DNA of 64,000 bases, taken from Dicyema japonicum. Taxonomy: Eukaryota; Dicyemida; Rhombozoa; Dicyemidae. Every line of letters starts with the position of its first letter. Positions within the stretch are counted from its first letter, which is position 1. This document shows positions 12,673 to 24,640 of the stretch, piece after piece. Below the pieces are notes generated by a model, which had not been told where the DNA came from, made no database searches, and saw only the letters and a program-made list of their open reading frames with translations. The stretch spans positions 187,779-251,778 of the forward strand of contig RDEW01000063.1 of assembly GCA_011109175.1 (NCBI GenBank), written 5' to 3'. The translations under genes were made by a program, and so were the position numbers.

Positions 12673-13084
12673 GTTTATGTTTGCTTTGAAATAATTGATT
12701 ATTTTATTTTTTGACATTGATTTCAGCTATCAAGGTAACGTCTGTGGCTCGCGACATAATACCATATTTTGAGGGTTTATCAGGAAACATGTTATAAAAG
12801 AAATACGAGAATGTATGGAAAAGCTAGAAGAAATGATATGCAATGCATCGCCGTCTGCACTTAATTACTACTACGACTTTAGACTTAAAAAACAAAAATC
12901 TCGAATGCCCCACCAAGGGTTCGACTGTATATAGTAATTTGGGATTGTGTCAAACTGGTTAGTTAGTAAAGCACAGTCGCGTTACCAGTAAACACTGTTT
13001 ATCGCTTCGCTTGTGCCATGTTTTTAGATTATCCTTTCTGTTAGTCTTCTCCATTTTTTTGCTGTCGTGCTCGTTTCATGATTC
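12673..13084. other. No gene recognised
   Basis: This is a short non-coding gap. It carries GCTCGCGACA at 12,747-12,756, a word seen again at 51,306 and 59,550. Around 12,980-13,015 a stretch resembles the distal tail found next to SINE family A. Confidence 0.3.
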
Positions 13085-13459
13085 CGTCCAGATCGTCCCC
13101 ATGTTAAACTATGCAATGCTGGGAAGTACCTGGCCTGGGATGCCACATGCGTAGATAGCTTCTCCCCTTCCAATATTACAATGAGTGCGACAAATCCAGG
13201 CTCAGCTGCAGAGAAAGCAGAAATACTTAAAGCAAAGAAGTACACATGCCTCGGCGAGCAGTACACATTTGAACCAGTCGCAGTCGAAACTTCGGGAGTC
13301 ATAGGAAGCAGGTCGTTAGCCCTGCTCAACAAAATTGGATCGTTAGTCGCTAAAAGGAGGAGGGATGTCAGAGAGAAGGGCTGGCTTATTGAGCGCATCT
13401 CCTTACAGATCGTAAGGGGAAATGCGCTCTCAATCCTGAGTGCAGCCAGTAGCCTTTAA
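13085..13459 (+). pseudogene. R2-like LINE C-terminus (RLE domain), in frame
   Basis: A single open frame reads from the PD motif to the natural stop: RPDRPHVK, then KYLAWDATCVDSFSP, then GVIGSRSLALLNKIGSLVAK, then WLIERISLQIVRGNALS. This is the restriction-like endonuclease and C-terminal end of the family also present at 742-3,003. The catalytic P-D and the distal D (WDATCVD) are intact. The element is cut off just before the PD motif, and an AT-rich 3' region follows the stop. Of the five copies in the window this tail is the best preserved. Confidence 0.8.
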
Positions 13460-14852
13460 CTATTTGGTTTTATTTTTCAATAAATTGTTATTATAACTAT
13501 GCAATATGCAATTAAAAAAATTAAACAATTATAAAAATAAGATTAAATTTAATATTAATATAGCACGTTTTTTAAAAATTGTTTGTGGTGTCTGTCCCGT
13601 CAGAGAGAAAATGTCTTTTAAATCAAGAAATTAAGAGACAATATCCATTTGGAATCGATAGTACCGCTGAATGCATGCTGCGCTAATCGCGATTCTCAAT
13701 GTCTCATGGAGATCGCTCTGATATAAAGCTCATGCATCATCAAATAGGCATAAAATATGCATCGGCAGAAAAAATTAATAAAGCAGTTGGATTTGAAGAA
13801 TAAATTTTGACGATCTATTTAATGAATTTGTAAATGTCAAATCGATTTGCTCAAAAAAACTAAGGAATGGAAAAATAATCAGGATAATGCGAATTAAATT
13901 GGATCCATGTTTGTAAATATTTTAATGAGAAGAGTATTCAAATTACTAATTTTATTAAAATTATGAATATGTTTTTTTGCTTACCCGCACTGCTGCTCCT
14001 GTAGAAAGAATAATTCCACTTGGACAAAAGAAAAGGTCGAATGAAAGAAGAAACCACAATGACTACAAAAAGAGTTTATAATTGGGAAGAAGGACATACA
14101 ATCTGAGACTGAGCGACTTATGGCTAATGAAGAGACTAGAAGTATGTGATGGAAGGGCTCCACAAAGCCATTTAATTTAATTTTTTTATTAATATGGATT
14201 TGAATTCTAAATGAAATTTTATTTATTTAACTTTATTTTTGTACTAAATTTATTTTAATTCAAATAAAAACAGTTAATAATTCTTCTAGAACCGGACTGT
14301 TGTGGTTAGTTCTGTTGTGATTCGCTGTTTGTTTATTCCACATTGCTTTCAACCTGGTCTGATCGACTTGGTAGTCAGATTTCATTCCGTTCTGACGATT
14401 TTCGTGAACTTCGGCTATTCGAGCTGGTTGGCTCGCTATTGTGAGAGAATAGCCATGCAGTGGGCTTCTCAATTAATTATACTAGATTGTTTATAATAAT
14501 GATTTTTTCGGTTTAAATTTTAGCTTTTCCATTTTTCATTAAAATTTTTATTTTTTTTAAATTTCTATTTAAAAATACATATTGTATTGGATGCTAGGTA
14601 GAAATCAAGTCTGCAATATTTTTCGTTTAATAATTTTTAATTTTTTTTAATCTTAGCACGCAAAATCATAATGGTTATAATTTCACTTGTGCAGCATTCA
14701 AAACAATCCTCCGAACCAACTTCTTCCAACCTCCTCAATCGTAAGATACTTTTTTCAGCTCGTTCACAGTTCTTAGCCAATTGTTTACGATCGGATTAAA
14801 AATTCATAAATATTTGAATAACGTGAACATAAATTATTTTAGCATGTAAGTT
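13460..14852. other. AT-rich, no gene recognised
   Basis: Short frames at 13,981-14,163 and 14,260-14,496 on both strands look like chance. No repeat family from elsewhere in the window is evident. Confidence 0.35.
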
Positions 14853-15442
14853 TATTATTATTAAAACCAAAAATCACCCACAAATTAAATAACTACATAT
14901 TCCGGCCCCCTCGAATATCCATCTCATTATTGCTTGGTGTTCCTCCTGGGTTCCAACGCATTTCCGGATTGGGCAGGGGTCTCTGACTTTTTGGGAGGTA
15001 GTAAGGCTCAGGTTTTCCTCACTAATTCCTCAAATGGTATATAGTTTAGAGGTGTCTGGGAAAGCCTTTGCAGAGCCTTACAGGCCATTTTTGGAATGTA
15101 TTGATTTTTTCCATATTCGCGTTAGATAGATTGGTTCCCCATGCAGCACACTTGTAAGTTAGAGACAGTCGAGTCCATATTTGAGTTGAAACAACCCTTA
15201 TATTGTCCAAGAAGTGTTTTAACAAAATTTAGTTTTTGTTGTTCCGAGATGACGTTGTCGATGTGTTTGCTGAAGTCAAGAGTGGGTCGTATGTTACGCC
15301 CAGTATCTTGACCAAGTTGGTCGGAGGATCGAGTTCCATTTCTGGTTACACATGGAGCGGAGTTTGTAATCTTGTTTGTCGTGAAAATTGTTGTATAAGA
15401 CTTTTCGGGACTTGTATGTAGAATGTTGAAAAATATAAACAA
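14853..15442 (-). pseudogene. LINE 3' end, same subfamily as 45,150-47,490
   Basis: The minus-strand frame 15,442-15,122 contains PTLDFSKHIDNVISEQQKLNFVKTLLG, split here into its words. It aligns to LTFDTFLCFSAHVESII and KKINFVKAFLW of the LINE at 46,751. Further 3', frames include RDPCPIRKCVGTQ and a GAGI ending (about 14,905), matching DPRPYRKCVGSR and the DAGIT end of that element. A (TAA)n run near 14,855 marks the 3' terminus. Confidence 0.65.
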
Positions 15443-15808
15443 AAAGTTTATTTAAATAAATAAATAAAATATAAAAAATGGAAACTTAGTGGATTTGTCG
15501 CATAGTTGAATCTTTATCTTCTCTTCACATTTTAATGTCTTAATATTGATCAGTCAATTTTAGCAACATCTAAGTCTCTATTACTAAGGTCACGTGGGCG
15601 ATCAAGCATTTTTTTCGACCCAATAATTGTCATCGAAATCTTGAATCAAAAAATCTACTGGCATTCTTCTGGTTTTCATAGTCTCCACTTCAATTTCCTC
15701 TCTCACTCCCGTATGACAGCCATATCTTAGAAACAGGAGGAGTGCGAATTAATGGACCTTTGTCCGCACTCTCCCCACTTAAGGAGTTCTCTGGCTACCT
15801 TGGTTTAA
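15443..15808. other. No gene recognised; left edge of the tandem duplication at 15,766
   Basis: An AT-rich flank with a (TAAA)n tract near 15,450. The left breakpoint of the duplicated segment lies at about 15,766, where TCCGCACTCTCCCCACTT begins the repeated sequence. Confidence 0.4.
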
Positions 15809-16072
15809 TCAAAATTTCTTCAGCGGACGGTAAGTCTGCTGCCTCATTGGTGGTGGCCATGTAAAGTTGTTCCCATATTGGAAATTATAGTCATAGCATA
15901 TTATAATTTCGTCATTTCGGTAGTTTTGGATAACTTCCTTGTACTGCTTAAGGTCAGAGACAGCCGCACGGTCAAAAATGTCTTTTATAATTTTTTTTTC
16001 TTTATTTTCACCATGAAATCGTCCGAATATATCTACGACAATTTTTGGGCTGAAAATTTCCAAAATATACAC
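15809..16072 (-). CDS. Unrecognised ORF, probable gene 3' exon
   Basis: Minus-strand frame of 87 codons whose translation looks protein-like: KIVVDIFGRFHGENKEKK and later DEIIICYDYNFQYGNNF, ending in a basic tail. I cannot name it. A 23-nt GT-AG candidate intron directly upstream (just above 16,050) would join it to another exon, but the joined frame is not clean further 5'. A truncated copy with a 1-nt deletion lies in the second duplication unit at about 26,700-26,890. It could be the 3' end of a host gene cut by the duplication breakpoint. Confidence 0.3.
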   Translation of the reverse strand: MYILEIFSPKIVVDIFGRFHGENKEKKIIKDIFDRAAVSDLKQYKEVIQNYRNDEIIICYDYNFQYGNNFTWPPPMRQQTYRPLKKF

Positions 16073-16439
16073 ATTCTACCATAAACGGATGAGTAATAAA
16101 AATATCAAAATTATACTCCTATTATGGATGTCATCACCTTTAATTTTGTTAATCCCGGACACATCGAGAAAGAAATAGCTATCTAAAAATGTACGTCCAG
16201 TTCTTACGGTCAACAAAACCAAAGCCCATCCAGATATAACAAATTGCTTAAATTCATACATATAAACGTACAACAGGTAATATTCCTGAAAACCATAGTG
16301 AAGAATTATCATTTCTGGTGCTATCCTGTTACCGGGCGTTTCCCAAGCGTTATACGACTTGATGGAAATGCCGTCAAGGGAACTTCTCTCTGATGGTTGT
16401 TAACTTGGTTTTTTTTTGACTTTTATTTAAAACTTTATT

Positions 16440-18530
16440 AGCAAGGAAAAATTAAAGAGAGAGTTATTTGGCTTCAGACGCAAGTCCCGCAAACGCTTGG
16501 ACTCTTCTCTGCGTTCTCAGACCTTTTTATCGTTTATTCTGTGCTGCAACATACGGCATCTCTTTTCAGGAAGTTTTCCATCATTTTTTCTGCTGCATCT
16601 ATTATCGACATTACTAGCAAATTTTCATTTTTATCTAGCTTCTCGTCGATCCTTTTGTGTAAGGCAATCTTGATCCCTGCTCTCCTCGATTTTTCAAGAA
16701 GCAGGATAAAACGTTTTTTGTATGCAGTGTAATACCATCCTTCCAGTCCATAAAGGAGTGATGGAATGATCGTACATGTAAAAATAAATAAAACATATCC
16801 GATTCGAGTCTCAATTTCCTCATACACAATAACGCATGGTGGGCTTTCTTCTTTTTGAGTTTAAAATCGCACAATGTGCTCCCAGATTTCTCAAAAGCTC
16901 TTCCGAGATACTTCAGGGAGCTCACAATGTTGATTCCGCAAATGGAGTCTTTCTGATTTACTTTACCATTCCGACCGAGGATCATTATTTCACTAGATTT
17001 TTCTTCTGACAGTTCTTTTATCTCTTCCATGTACATATTGAGTCTCCTCTCTGCAATCGTGCTCGATCTCGACATATCAGACAGTAGCACGACGTCTGCC
17101 TATATCAGAGATCTCGTACTCGGTGTAGACGAAGACGGGAAACCGACAATTAGAACATTCAACAATATAGGGCTCAAAATTGATCCTTGTGGGACTCCTC
17201 TCTTCAATAATATCATATTTGAAAAATAGCGTCATCTAACATAGGATTTTCTTCCTTTTAGGTATACTTTCACCCAATTCACTAGTTCCTTTAAGCTCCT
17301 TGTCCGAGATAACTGATCGATTATGGCTCTGTGGTTAACACTGTCAAATGCTTTTGATATGTCGAGACATATGACATTCAAGAGACATTAGGATTCTCTG
17401 GCTTTGCATAACTCGGAGTTGAGATGAAATAAGCAATCACCGCATGACCGTCCTGGGCGAAAACCAAATTGATCATTTCTGAAGTAATCTTCTTTTTCCA
17501 GCTGAGTTGTAAGCCTCCAGAAGATAATTTTTTCCATGACTTTTGAGATCGACCTAATCAGGCTGATCGGACAGTAGCTATCAGGATCATTTTTCGGTCT
17601 TCCTGTCTTCGCCACTATCCGTACAATGGTCTTCTTCCATTCTTGCGGAACATAGCCAATTTTTATGTATGCGTTGAACACATCTTTTAGGACTTCGAAT
17701 AAAATTTCCGGGCCTTCTTTGAACATTCTAGCTTTGATGAAATCACTGCCCGGAGCTTTATTCTTTACAGCTCTTGTTGCTATCTTCAGCTCTTCTAGAG
17801 AGATCTCTATAAATGCTGTTTTCTCTGACAATGGTTTGTAACAAGTCTTCTTTGCTATGACATCATTGTCCACATCAAATATCTTTTTATGCTGTGTCTC
17901 AAAAAACTAGAGATATTTCTTTTTCAGCATAGTATGTGCCATCCGGTTTCTTGAGCACAATCTTGTTTGCGATTGACTCTGGGTTCCTCACTCTTCGGTA
18001 TAACTTCCAGACATAAGGATTCTGTTTGTTTAGCTTCCGTAGTTGAGAGTTCCACTTATTCTCATTCCAACTTTTGAATTTTTCCGACAACTGCTTTTGT
18101 AGTTCGCCAATTCTCTGAAACAAGGCTAAGCGGTCCTGTAGGTCTACGCATCTCCTCAGTTTAGTTCTTAGATTATTTCTTTTCAACACAATTTTCTTGA
18201 TGTGCCATGGACTAGGGACAGCATTATCGTTTCTTGAGTATATTTTTCTAGCAAAAAGACTCCAGGTTCATTAATAATTTTCAAATCCACGGATATTAGC
18301 AATGGAATGTAGTCACTGCCAATATCCGGAAAAGTAATTGGTACGTCGGCGTATTCTGAAATAGTAGGGGAAATCAAGAAGACACCAAGCTTGTCACCCC
18401 CGTAGGGAGAAAAATGGTTATCCTCTTTCGGTGTAAGGACTTTTACTCTTAGGCTTTTTTGGATATAATTTAGAATTATATATGTCTCCACCAGAGATGG
18501 TGAACCAGATGAAATACGATAACAATTCAA
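16440..18530 (-). pseudogene. Jockey-like LINE with AP-endonuclease and RT, decayed
   Basis: Minus-strand element. From 18,530 down: the end of an apurinic-type endonuclease (GVFLISPTISEYADVP, then DIGSDYIPLL); a linker (18,189-17,899); and RT (17,873-17,388 and onward) with NKAPGSDFIKARMFKEGP, SISKVMEKIIF, FGFRPGRSC and, after a stop, LDISKAFDSVNH and RGVPQGSILSP. The C-terminal region (17,090-16,534) has SLKYLGRAFEKSGS and KSRRAGIKIALHK. The polymerase motif YADD reads stop-A-D-V near 17,090, so the enzyme is dead. Unit B of the duplication keeps only its 5' part (27,000-27,745). The related element at 57,085-59,455 runs in the opposite direction. Confidence 0.85.
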
Positions 18531-18639
18531 GCTCCCTCAACTAAAAAAAGAGGGAACAGAAGAAACAAACAAAAAGACTCACTAATGACATTCTCACAAC
18601 ACATTGAAGAATTCTTGATAAAAGGGCTCGGAATTGAAT

Positions 18640-18800
18640 GTATTGGAAGTAATTATAAAGAAAAGTTCCTTCCCTCCTATTGACTGCATATCCAGACCAT
18701 ACAAAAAAATTTAATATGCATGTCCATCATGGAAGTTTGCGATATACTCATCCAAACGCAACAAACTAAATACAATAAGACAGAGCTACATGTTAGCATC
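18640..18800 (+). pseudogene. Short LINE C-terminal fragment
   Basis: The stretch around 18,720-18,790 resembles the plus-strand LINE piece at 42,110-42,260: CATGGAAGTTTGCGATATACTC against CATGGAGATTTGCGATATCCTC (divided here at CATGGA), followed by CATCCAAAC. In the LINE frame it reads KFAIYSSKRNKLNTI. The same piece is repeated in unit B at 27,940-28,010. An 88-codon frame over the unit B copy is out of phase with this LINE reading. Confidence 0.5.
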
Positions 18801-19172
18801 CCACTTTATATGAGAACATGGAGAATTAATATAAAAGAGTTTTATGGAAATTATTCTGAACTGAAAGTTAAAATGGAACCCAACTTACGTTGATTTATAT
18901 TGACAAAATTGTGATAGAGAGTATGTTCATGAGATATTACACAGACCAACCTCCATCGATAAAGATTCTTCATTTATTTAAATAATTTATATATAATATA
19001 GATCCTAAGAAATTTGGTCGCAGAAAGAAGAAGATTTGAAAGCCATGTTGAACCGATTACCAGGTATAAGATCCTTAAATCGAAAAGATTATTTATTCAT
19101 TATAAATAATATAATACAAATTTATAAATTCAAATAAAAAATTAAATTAAATTTATATTAAGGTCATCAATT
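18800..19172. other. Upstream region of ZYG11-like gene, unit A
   Basis: AT-rich, nearly identical to 28,010-28,392. It contains no recognisable gene. The last 70 bases before the ATG are almost pure A/T and end in TATATTAAGGTCATCAATT; a 5' UTR intron ending at AAG is possible but cannot be proven. Confidence 0.4.
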
Positions 19173-21491
19173 ATGGAAGCACCTTCATTATATGCATTAT
19201 GCATCAATAATATTCGAACGAACGTTAAAGAACAAAAATATATAAAATTAAGCGATAAATCCAAGAAAATGATTTCCAAAAGAACTCTTAACGAATTGAA
19301 ATATTTGATTCCTTACTCTAAGAGAGATCTACTTTTTAAAGATTCATTTTTAAATAAAATTTCAGATGTAGTGCAGAAAGACATTTTTTGCATTCAGTTG
19401 ACTAATCAGAATGTTGACATTAAGAAGGTTGTTAACATGATTCAAGTTTATCCAAATTTATCAAATATTACAATAAGAAGGATTGTTTCATCAGAAAAGA
19501 ATCCTGAACTACCGTATTTATCAAATAACGTTAAATCATTCACACTCTGTAAGTACGATGACCCAGATTTGCTAAATCAGTTATTTATGACTGGATTTAG
19601 AAAAATAAAGTATCTCTCCCTCGTTGGACTCGGTGATAAAACCAAAATTAACAGTACATTGAAAATAATAGAAAAACTGGAACGCATAAATTTTCACGAT
19701 GTTTTTATTTCCAATTTTGATAATTTTATTTCAACCCTAAACAGTCCAGAGTCTCTGAGGTAGATTCTCTCTCAATTTTAGACATTTTATACATACAAGT
19801 TATTTTCGCTGCAATGGATGTGACAGTAATTTCTATTCTTTTTTCAAAAAAGCCAAGAACCTTACTTACGTAAATTTATCTGGATGTTTTATTAAAAAAA
19901 GAAAACTAAAAAAGTTAACAAAGTTATTGATTTTAATAATCTTAGCAAAATTAAAAAAATGGGATTTAAAAAATTTCAAGATGGGAAAATTTTACATTTC
20001 AGTAAAAATATAACCGATTCTGTATTTATATTAAAGAATATAGAATGATTCGGAATCAACTTTAAATAACCTAGTCAGATCTGCTCTACGTTTGAATAAC
20101 ATTAAACTACTGGCGGGTGTTTTTGAGTCGATTGTTAGTTTTAAATTTAAAATTGAAAATAAATTATTAAAACCATTTTTGAGAGTATTTTAAAATATAA
20201 ATTTAGCTTCTCCGTCGCTTTTTATATGATTGTAAATATCGTATGCTTTTTCAATTCTGTAATTTAATATTTTAATTTCAGGGAAATTCTAAACAGCATA
20301 ATCATAAATCAACCAATTTCAAATGCTAATGCTTGGTATAAGTAGATTTCATCCATAGCTTTATTTTTGATACTTTTCTTGACATTATTACGTATGAAGA
20401 TATGTGTGATTTAATGGAGCTTTTCATTGTGAGTTTTTGGCTGATTTTAAACCGTGGGAGATATCTATTTTTGTTAGTTAATTCTTATTTTTAGCTTCCT
20501 GCACTTTCAATTGTGTTAATAAAACTTTATTACTGGAATAATGATTTTTGTCGTCATCCTCGTTATATTGTAAAAAAATTGAGTATAGATCTTCTTGCCT
20601 ATCTTGGCTATTCTGAAGGACTTGTCAAAGTTCAAAAAACAATAAATTTTTAGTCATGCGTTGAACAGTTTAAAAAAGATGACAAAAATAATATACTCCG
20701 TTTTAGTTTGTTGACGTGTCTTCTAGGTATTTAAAAATATTTTTGTAGACGAAAATGAAAAAATGTGAATTTGTTTCTCCATTATAGTGGAATTTATTAT
20801 ATTTATTATTTTTTCGACAGATTTTCTGTGTCTACCATGAAGACAATTATATATTAATTCTTTTATTTAAAATTGTGGAAAATATGGCTAAATCCTCAAA
20901 CACCAGATATTTAATAATGACGCATCGTCTACTAGATCTTATATTGTAATATTTTTGTTTATTGAAAAGGGAAATTGAATACTCAAACCGTTACACTGAT
21001 GTCACCTATTTTTTATATAGATGTATCTGCCAGATATTATGTGATCCAAATGATATTTTTCCTACTTTTTTGAATTCTGATTTTAGCGATTTGAATCCAC
21101 GTGAACACATTCTAGAAAAAATTGTTCAGTTTATAAAAAAGCTTAATTATCCAATCACCAGTAAAATCAGAGATACGATAATTTCTGTTGATTTAGATAT
21201 GAGGTATTTCCTAGGTATTTCCTAAGGTCAATGGAATCAACGATAAATTTATTAAATGTGAACACAGATGAACGAATTTGGCTTTGGGCTGTGTGGGAAT
21301 GTGCCAATCTAACATCATTGTATCATAATTCCTTAATTATGGACATGTTTGTTTCTCATAACATTATTATGAAAATTGAGACTGTATGTTTACTATCCAA
21401 TATGAAAGAGATCCATGACTATGCTGAGTTTTTTAAAAGAATATACAATGTTGTTATTTTTATAATTTAGAATTACATCAACCATCATTAA
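19173..21491 (+). pseudogene. ZYG11/ZER1-family substrate receptor, unit A copy (frameshifted)
   Basis: Relative of the ZYG11/ZER1 proteins, leucine-rich and armadillo-like substrate receptors of Cullin-2 ubiquitin ligases. I read 14 exons: 19,173-19,759; 19,782-19,922; 19,946-20,021; 20,044-20,184; 20,207-20,258; 20,282-20,335; 20,359-20,472; 20,495-20,629; 20,654-20,726; 20,749-20,764; 20,788-20,945; 20,970-21,203; 21,227-21,449; 21,471-21,491. The introns are 21-24 nt, all GT-AG. Family signs: PSLYALCINNI at the N-terminus, an LRR block with NLTYVNLSGC, and at the C-terminus MRSMESTINLL (across an intron) plus LWAVWECANLT, which matches the RSF...LWAVWA region of human ZYG11B. Against unit B, exons 5, 7 and 10 each lack one base and exon 11 has a +1/-1 pair, giving early stops. 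The last intron (21 nt) may be retained without harm to the frame. Confidence 0.78.
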
Positions 21492-22035
21492 AGTTAACAT
21501 ATTTGATAATTTCCATTAACTATTTTACTAATTGTTGTTGTGGTTTATTAATTAGTATGGTAGATTCATAAATTATAGATATTGGATCAATAAGAATCTA
21601 CAGATATATATTTTCTTATTTTAAATTTATCACATAGTTAACGATTAGCAAGAAAGATTTCATTTTGAGACTGGATTTGGTCAAATATTGAGAAAGGTGA
21701 GTCACATTACGTCACCTTACTTAGGCCACAAAAGCACGTATTTAGTGTATAACCAGAAGCTCATGTTGAACTCCCGCAACCACTGGTTATACGGATTATG
21801 GGTCAATGATTCGTTAAAGAGTATTTTGTTCCAAAAGTCTTTCTTCCTCTAACTTTAAGTACTTTTCTTGGCTATCTTCGATCTTTATGTTATTTATTTA
21901 GCAAAGTATGGATGCTTGAATCGAATGCGTAAGAGTTTATTATTTATTTGATTAACCCATGATAACAGGGTAAAATTAAAAAAATTAAGCACTACCGCGT
22001 TGCCATAAGCACGTAAAATACCTAGGGTTTCGCTT
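21492..22035. other. 3' flank of ZYG11-like gene, unit A
   Basis: AT-rich; no gene. It is duplicated at 30,711-31,254 with scattered substitutions. Confidence 0.4.
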
Positions 22036-22320
22036 GTGCAGAACACATACTTTATTTAAGTAAAAAACAGTTATTATAACTAATCGTAGAGGGAGAACCA
22101 AGGAATGCTCTTCACTTCTTTGTTTTTTTTTTCTTTTCTTGTGTTTATGTCCTTTTGACTACCCAGTTCCGCAATGAATCTTCACTGATGACTCGTCAAG
22201 CCCTTTCCGCATCGTATATGGTGGAACCTTCCACCAGGTGAACAGCAGCGAGAATCGAACCCGTGACCTAAGCCACTTTAGCCCGTCACCTAACCACTAT
22301 GCCACCTGGCTAACTGGTTA
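22036..22320 (-). repeat. SINE family A (tRNA-derived), unit A
   Basis: Read on minus, the element starts near 22,310 with AGCCAGGTGGCATAGTGG (A box) and has CGGGTTCGATTCTCG (B box) about 35 bases further on, the spacing of a tRNA-type polymerase III promoter. An unrelated body with an A-rich internal run follows. The same order is seen at 31,255-31,545, 37,725-37,985 and 54,360-54,690. Confidence 0.85.
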
Positions 22321-22345
22321 AATAAAAAGGAAAAAGTTTCCAACT

Positions 22346-23275
22346 ATGTCGTACGTTGGACGATTCATTTCCTGCACATCTGTTTTCACTTACGGCCTGC
22401 AAACCTTTGGTCAAAGGATTCTAGACTCCCTACCCGAATTCTCAATTGACCAAGACATAATCCACGCACGAGAAGCCTGGAATGCCACCAATTTCCCCAT
22501 GTCTCCTTCACAAGACTGCCAGCGAAACCTGGACAATTTATTATGTTGGAATTCATTTGGAATCCTACTGGAATCAGTCAATCAGCACCGACGTGCTTGT
22601 TTGCTTTCGGGGGCTTTCCCTGAGAGCGGATCTTGGCTAAACGCCATCCCCAATGGAGTTATAGGAACCTTTACTGGATGATGAATGCGTTAGAAGTGCT
22701 ATCTCTCTGCGGCTGGGACTAAAAGTATATTTACCTCACCCGTGCTGATGTGGTATTCTGATAGACTGCTATGGCCTGCATTCTCTTGCCTGCAAGATGT
22801 GCGATGGTAGATCCCCAAGGCACAAGGCTCTGAATGAGATTGTCAAGAAAGCTTTGGATGTCGCTGGATACTCGGCCATTTTTGAACCGGTCGGGTTATG
22901 CAGAAATGACGGGAAACGACCGGACGGACCATATTTCCCTTTGAAACCGGGAAACCACTTGTTTGGGGCGAGACATGTACAGACACGTTCTCCCCGAACA
23001 ATCTTCACGAGTGCGATTCAAGGTCCTGCTTTTCAGCCGTCAAGACGGAAAAGGCCAATCTTGAAAAATACGTAGACCTTCCCGATAATGTCAAATTTGT
23101 TCTTTTTGCTATGGAGAATTCCGGATCCTACTCCTCCTCTACACTCGAGTTTTTCGGACGTCTTGGAAACTGGATCACCTAATGCACTGGAGATCTCCGT
23201 GAACACCGCTGGCTAATTGAGCGAATTTTGCTCGCAAGGAACAGCCGCGCAGTTAAGGCGGAAACTAACTAACTT
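22346..23275 (+). pseudogene. R2-like LINE 3' part (zinc knuckle plus RLE), unit A
   Basis: Plus-strand frames cover the end of the RT/thumb (22,346-22,680: FSIDQDIIHAREAWNAT, PESGSWLNAIPNG), then in another frame LLDDECVRSAISLRLG, a CCHC knuckle in which Cys-x-Cys contains an in-frame TGA (22,746-22,748), then GRSPRHKALNEIV and GKRPDGP, and after a further shift LVWGETCTDTFSP, FFGRLG and HRWLIERILLARNSRAVK, ending at about 23,272. The endonuclease Asp normally in WDATCVD is Gly here (GGC, 22,977-22,979). Both the stop and the Asp-to-Gly change are shared with the unit B copy, so the element was dead before the duplication. Confidence 0.82.
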
Positions 23276-24100
23276 ATGTTTTGACCAAAATAAAAAACTT
23301 CAGATAAAAAAAGTAATTCAGACTGTTAATGGAGTTGTCGAGTCTAGTGGAGACAGTAATCAAATGTAGCCTGCCTCATTGGACAAGGTTTTAGCTCCTA
23401 ATTTTATCTTGAGAATATTTCATCCAGTGTTCTCTGGGATTTGGCTGCCCTTAAGGATCTTCTCTGTTCCTCAGTGACTTGTCCTTAATGGAGACAGAGG
23501 CTGTCTCCGTTCCTGCCACTCTTGGATGGCTGACAGTTTCATGAGATGGACATCGTCCAGAAGCTTATAGTACCATTGGCATGATAAATTATCGGAAGAT
23601 AGGATTTAATGATTCCGTTTTTATTTCAAGACATCAAGCGACGATTTTAAACACCTTTTATTAATCGCAGCTAATATAGTTTTTGATGTGTTAGCAAAGA
23701 GTCCCTGATCAAAGTTGACCTCCAGAATATTCGGTTTTTAGTCTAACTATTAATAAAAAAGGGACAACTTGAACTATGCCACGTGGCGCCAAAGTTAATG
23801 TGATGTAATGTGGTTTCTTGAATTGAAGCTTTTTATTTGTTTCTTCTGTTCCACCTATTCACTTTTGGATAGGGAGCTTAAATTGTTAGCGTATGTATGT
23901 TGTCCACCATCTCTGTGGAGACAGATATAATCCTAAATTAAATCCAAAAAGGACTACGAGTCAACAACCGTCCAGAGGAGTTTTCCCTGTAGGCTTTTCC
24001 ATGAAGTTGGATCATGCAAAGACTTCTGTGAAAGGCTGGGATTACCTGAATTTTTTCATACTTGTTTTGTTGGGGGTCTTCTAATTCAATAAATTTAAAT
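23276..24100. other. Mixed remnants: R2-like 3' UTR, SINE B piece, LINE endonuclease piece
   Basis: Plus-strand remnants follow the R2-like tail. About 23,776-23,860 resembles the head of SINE family B read in its sense direction (GCCACGTGGCGCCAAAG, then TTTGTTTCTTCTGTTCC). About 23,893-24,060 holds a broken LINE frame (CGDRYNPKLNPK). The rest is unassigned. Everything recurs in unit B at 32,491-33,311. Confidence 0.45.
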
Positions 24101-24640
24101 TTAAGGATTCTTGGCTCGATTCAGAGCTGTCTTATGTACGTGGTAACCAATGTGACAGAATTTTATTTCTGATGTTGAGCCTCTTCTTGGAGAGCCACAG
24201 TTTCTGCTTTTCGAGCATTTTTTTGACGGACTGAGTAGCTGATTGAATGTTTTTTCTCTTCCTGGAAAGAATAATGTTGTTGTCGCAGGAGACGACGAGA
24301 TAATTCTCATTGCTGGTTTGAGGCATTTCGTTTATGCAGAGGTTGGATTGTTGAACCTTTGTGTAGGGCAATCGTGATCCCTGCTCTCCTCGATTTTTCG
24401 AGAAGCAAGATAAAACGTTTTTTGTATGCAGTGTAATACCATTCTTCCAGTCCATAAAGGAGTAATGGAATGATCGTACGTGAAAAAATAAATGAAAACA
24501 TATCCGTTTCGAGTCTCAATTTCCTCATACACAAGATCGGATAATGGGTTTTTATCCTTTTGAGTTTAAAATCGCACAACGTGCTCCCAGATTTTGCAAA
24601 AGCTGTTCCGAGATACTTCAGGGAGCTCACGATGTTGATT
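24101..24640 (-). pseudogene. Jockey-like LINE C-terminal fragment, unit A
   Basis: Minus-strand frames repeat the C-terminal region of the LINE at 16,440-18,530: SLKYLGTAFAKSGSTLCDF, then LYGLEEWYYTAYKKRF, then SRRAGITIALHKG, and a 3' terminal block with SRKRKNIQSATQSVKK. About 220 bases present in unit B (33,562-33,779) are missing at about 24,353, removing the codons after ALHKG. Confidence 0.75.

Noticed and set aside
13024-13398. 124-codon minus-strand ORF
   Set aside because: Shadow of the plus-strand RLE tail at 13,085-13,459. The same shadow recurs at 43,820-44,056 opposite the second copy.
16076-16312. 78-codon minus-strand ORF with candidate introns, possibly an upstream exon of the ORF at 15,809
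   Set aside because: Around 16,147-16,185 it matches the 3' end of SINE family B, so at least that part is repeat and not exon.
20446-20494. A longer (66-nt) intron between exons 7 and 8 of the unit A ZYG11-like gene
   Set aside because: Unit B reads through the first 44 bases in frame and needs only the 22-nt intron; the longer intron merely compensates for a 1-nt loss in unit A.
22250-22310. Possible tRNA gene on minus (also at 31,470 and 54,620)
   Set aside because: A and B boxes are present but the acceptor stem does not pair, and the sequence recurs with a long non-tRNA body: a SINE.
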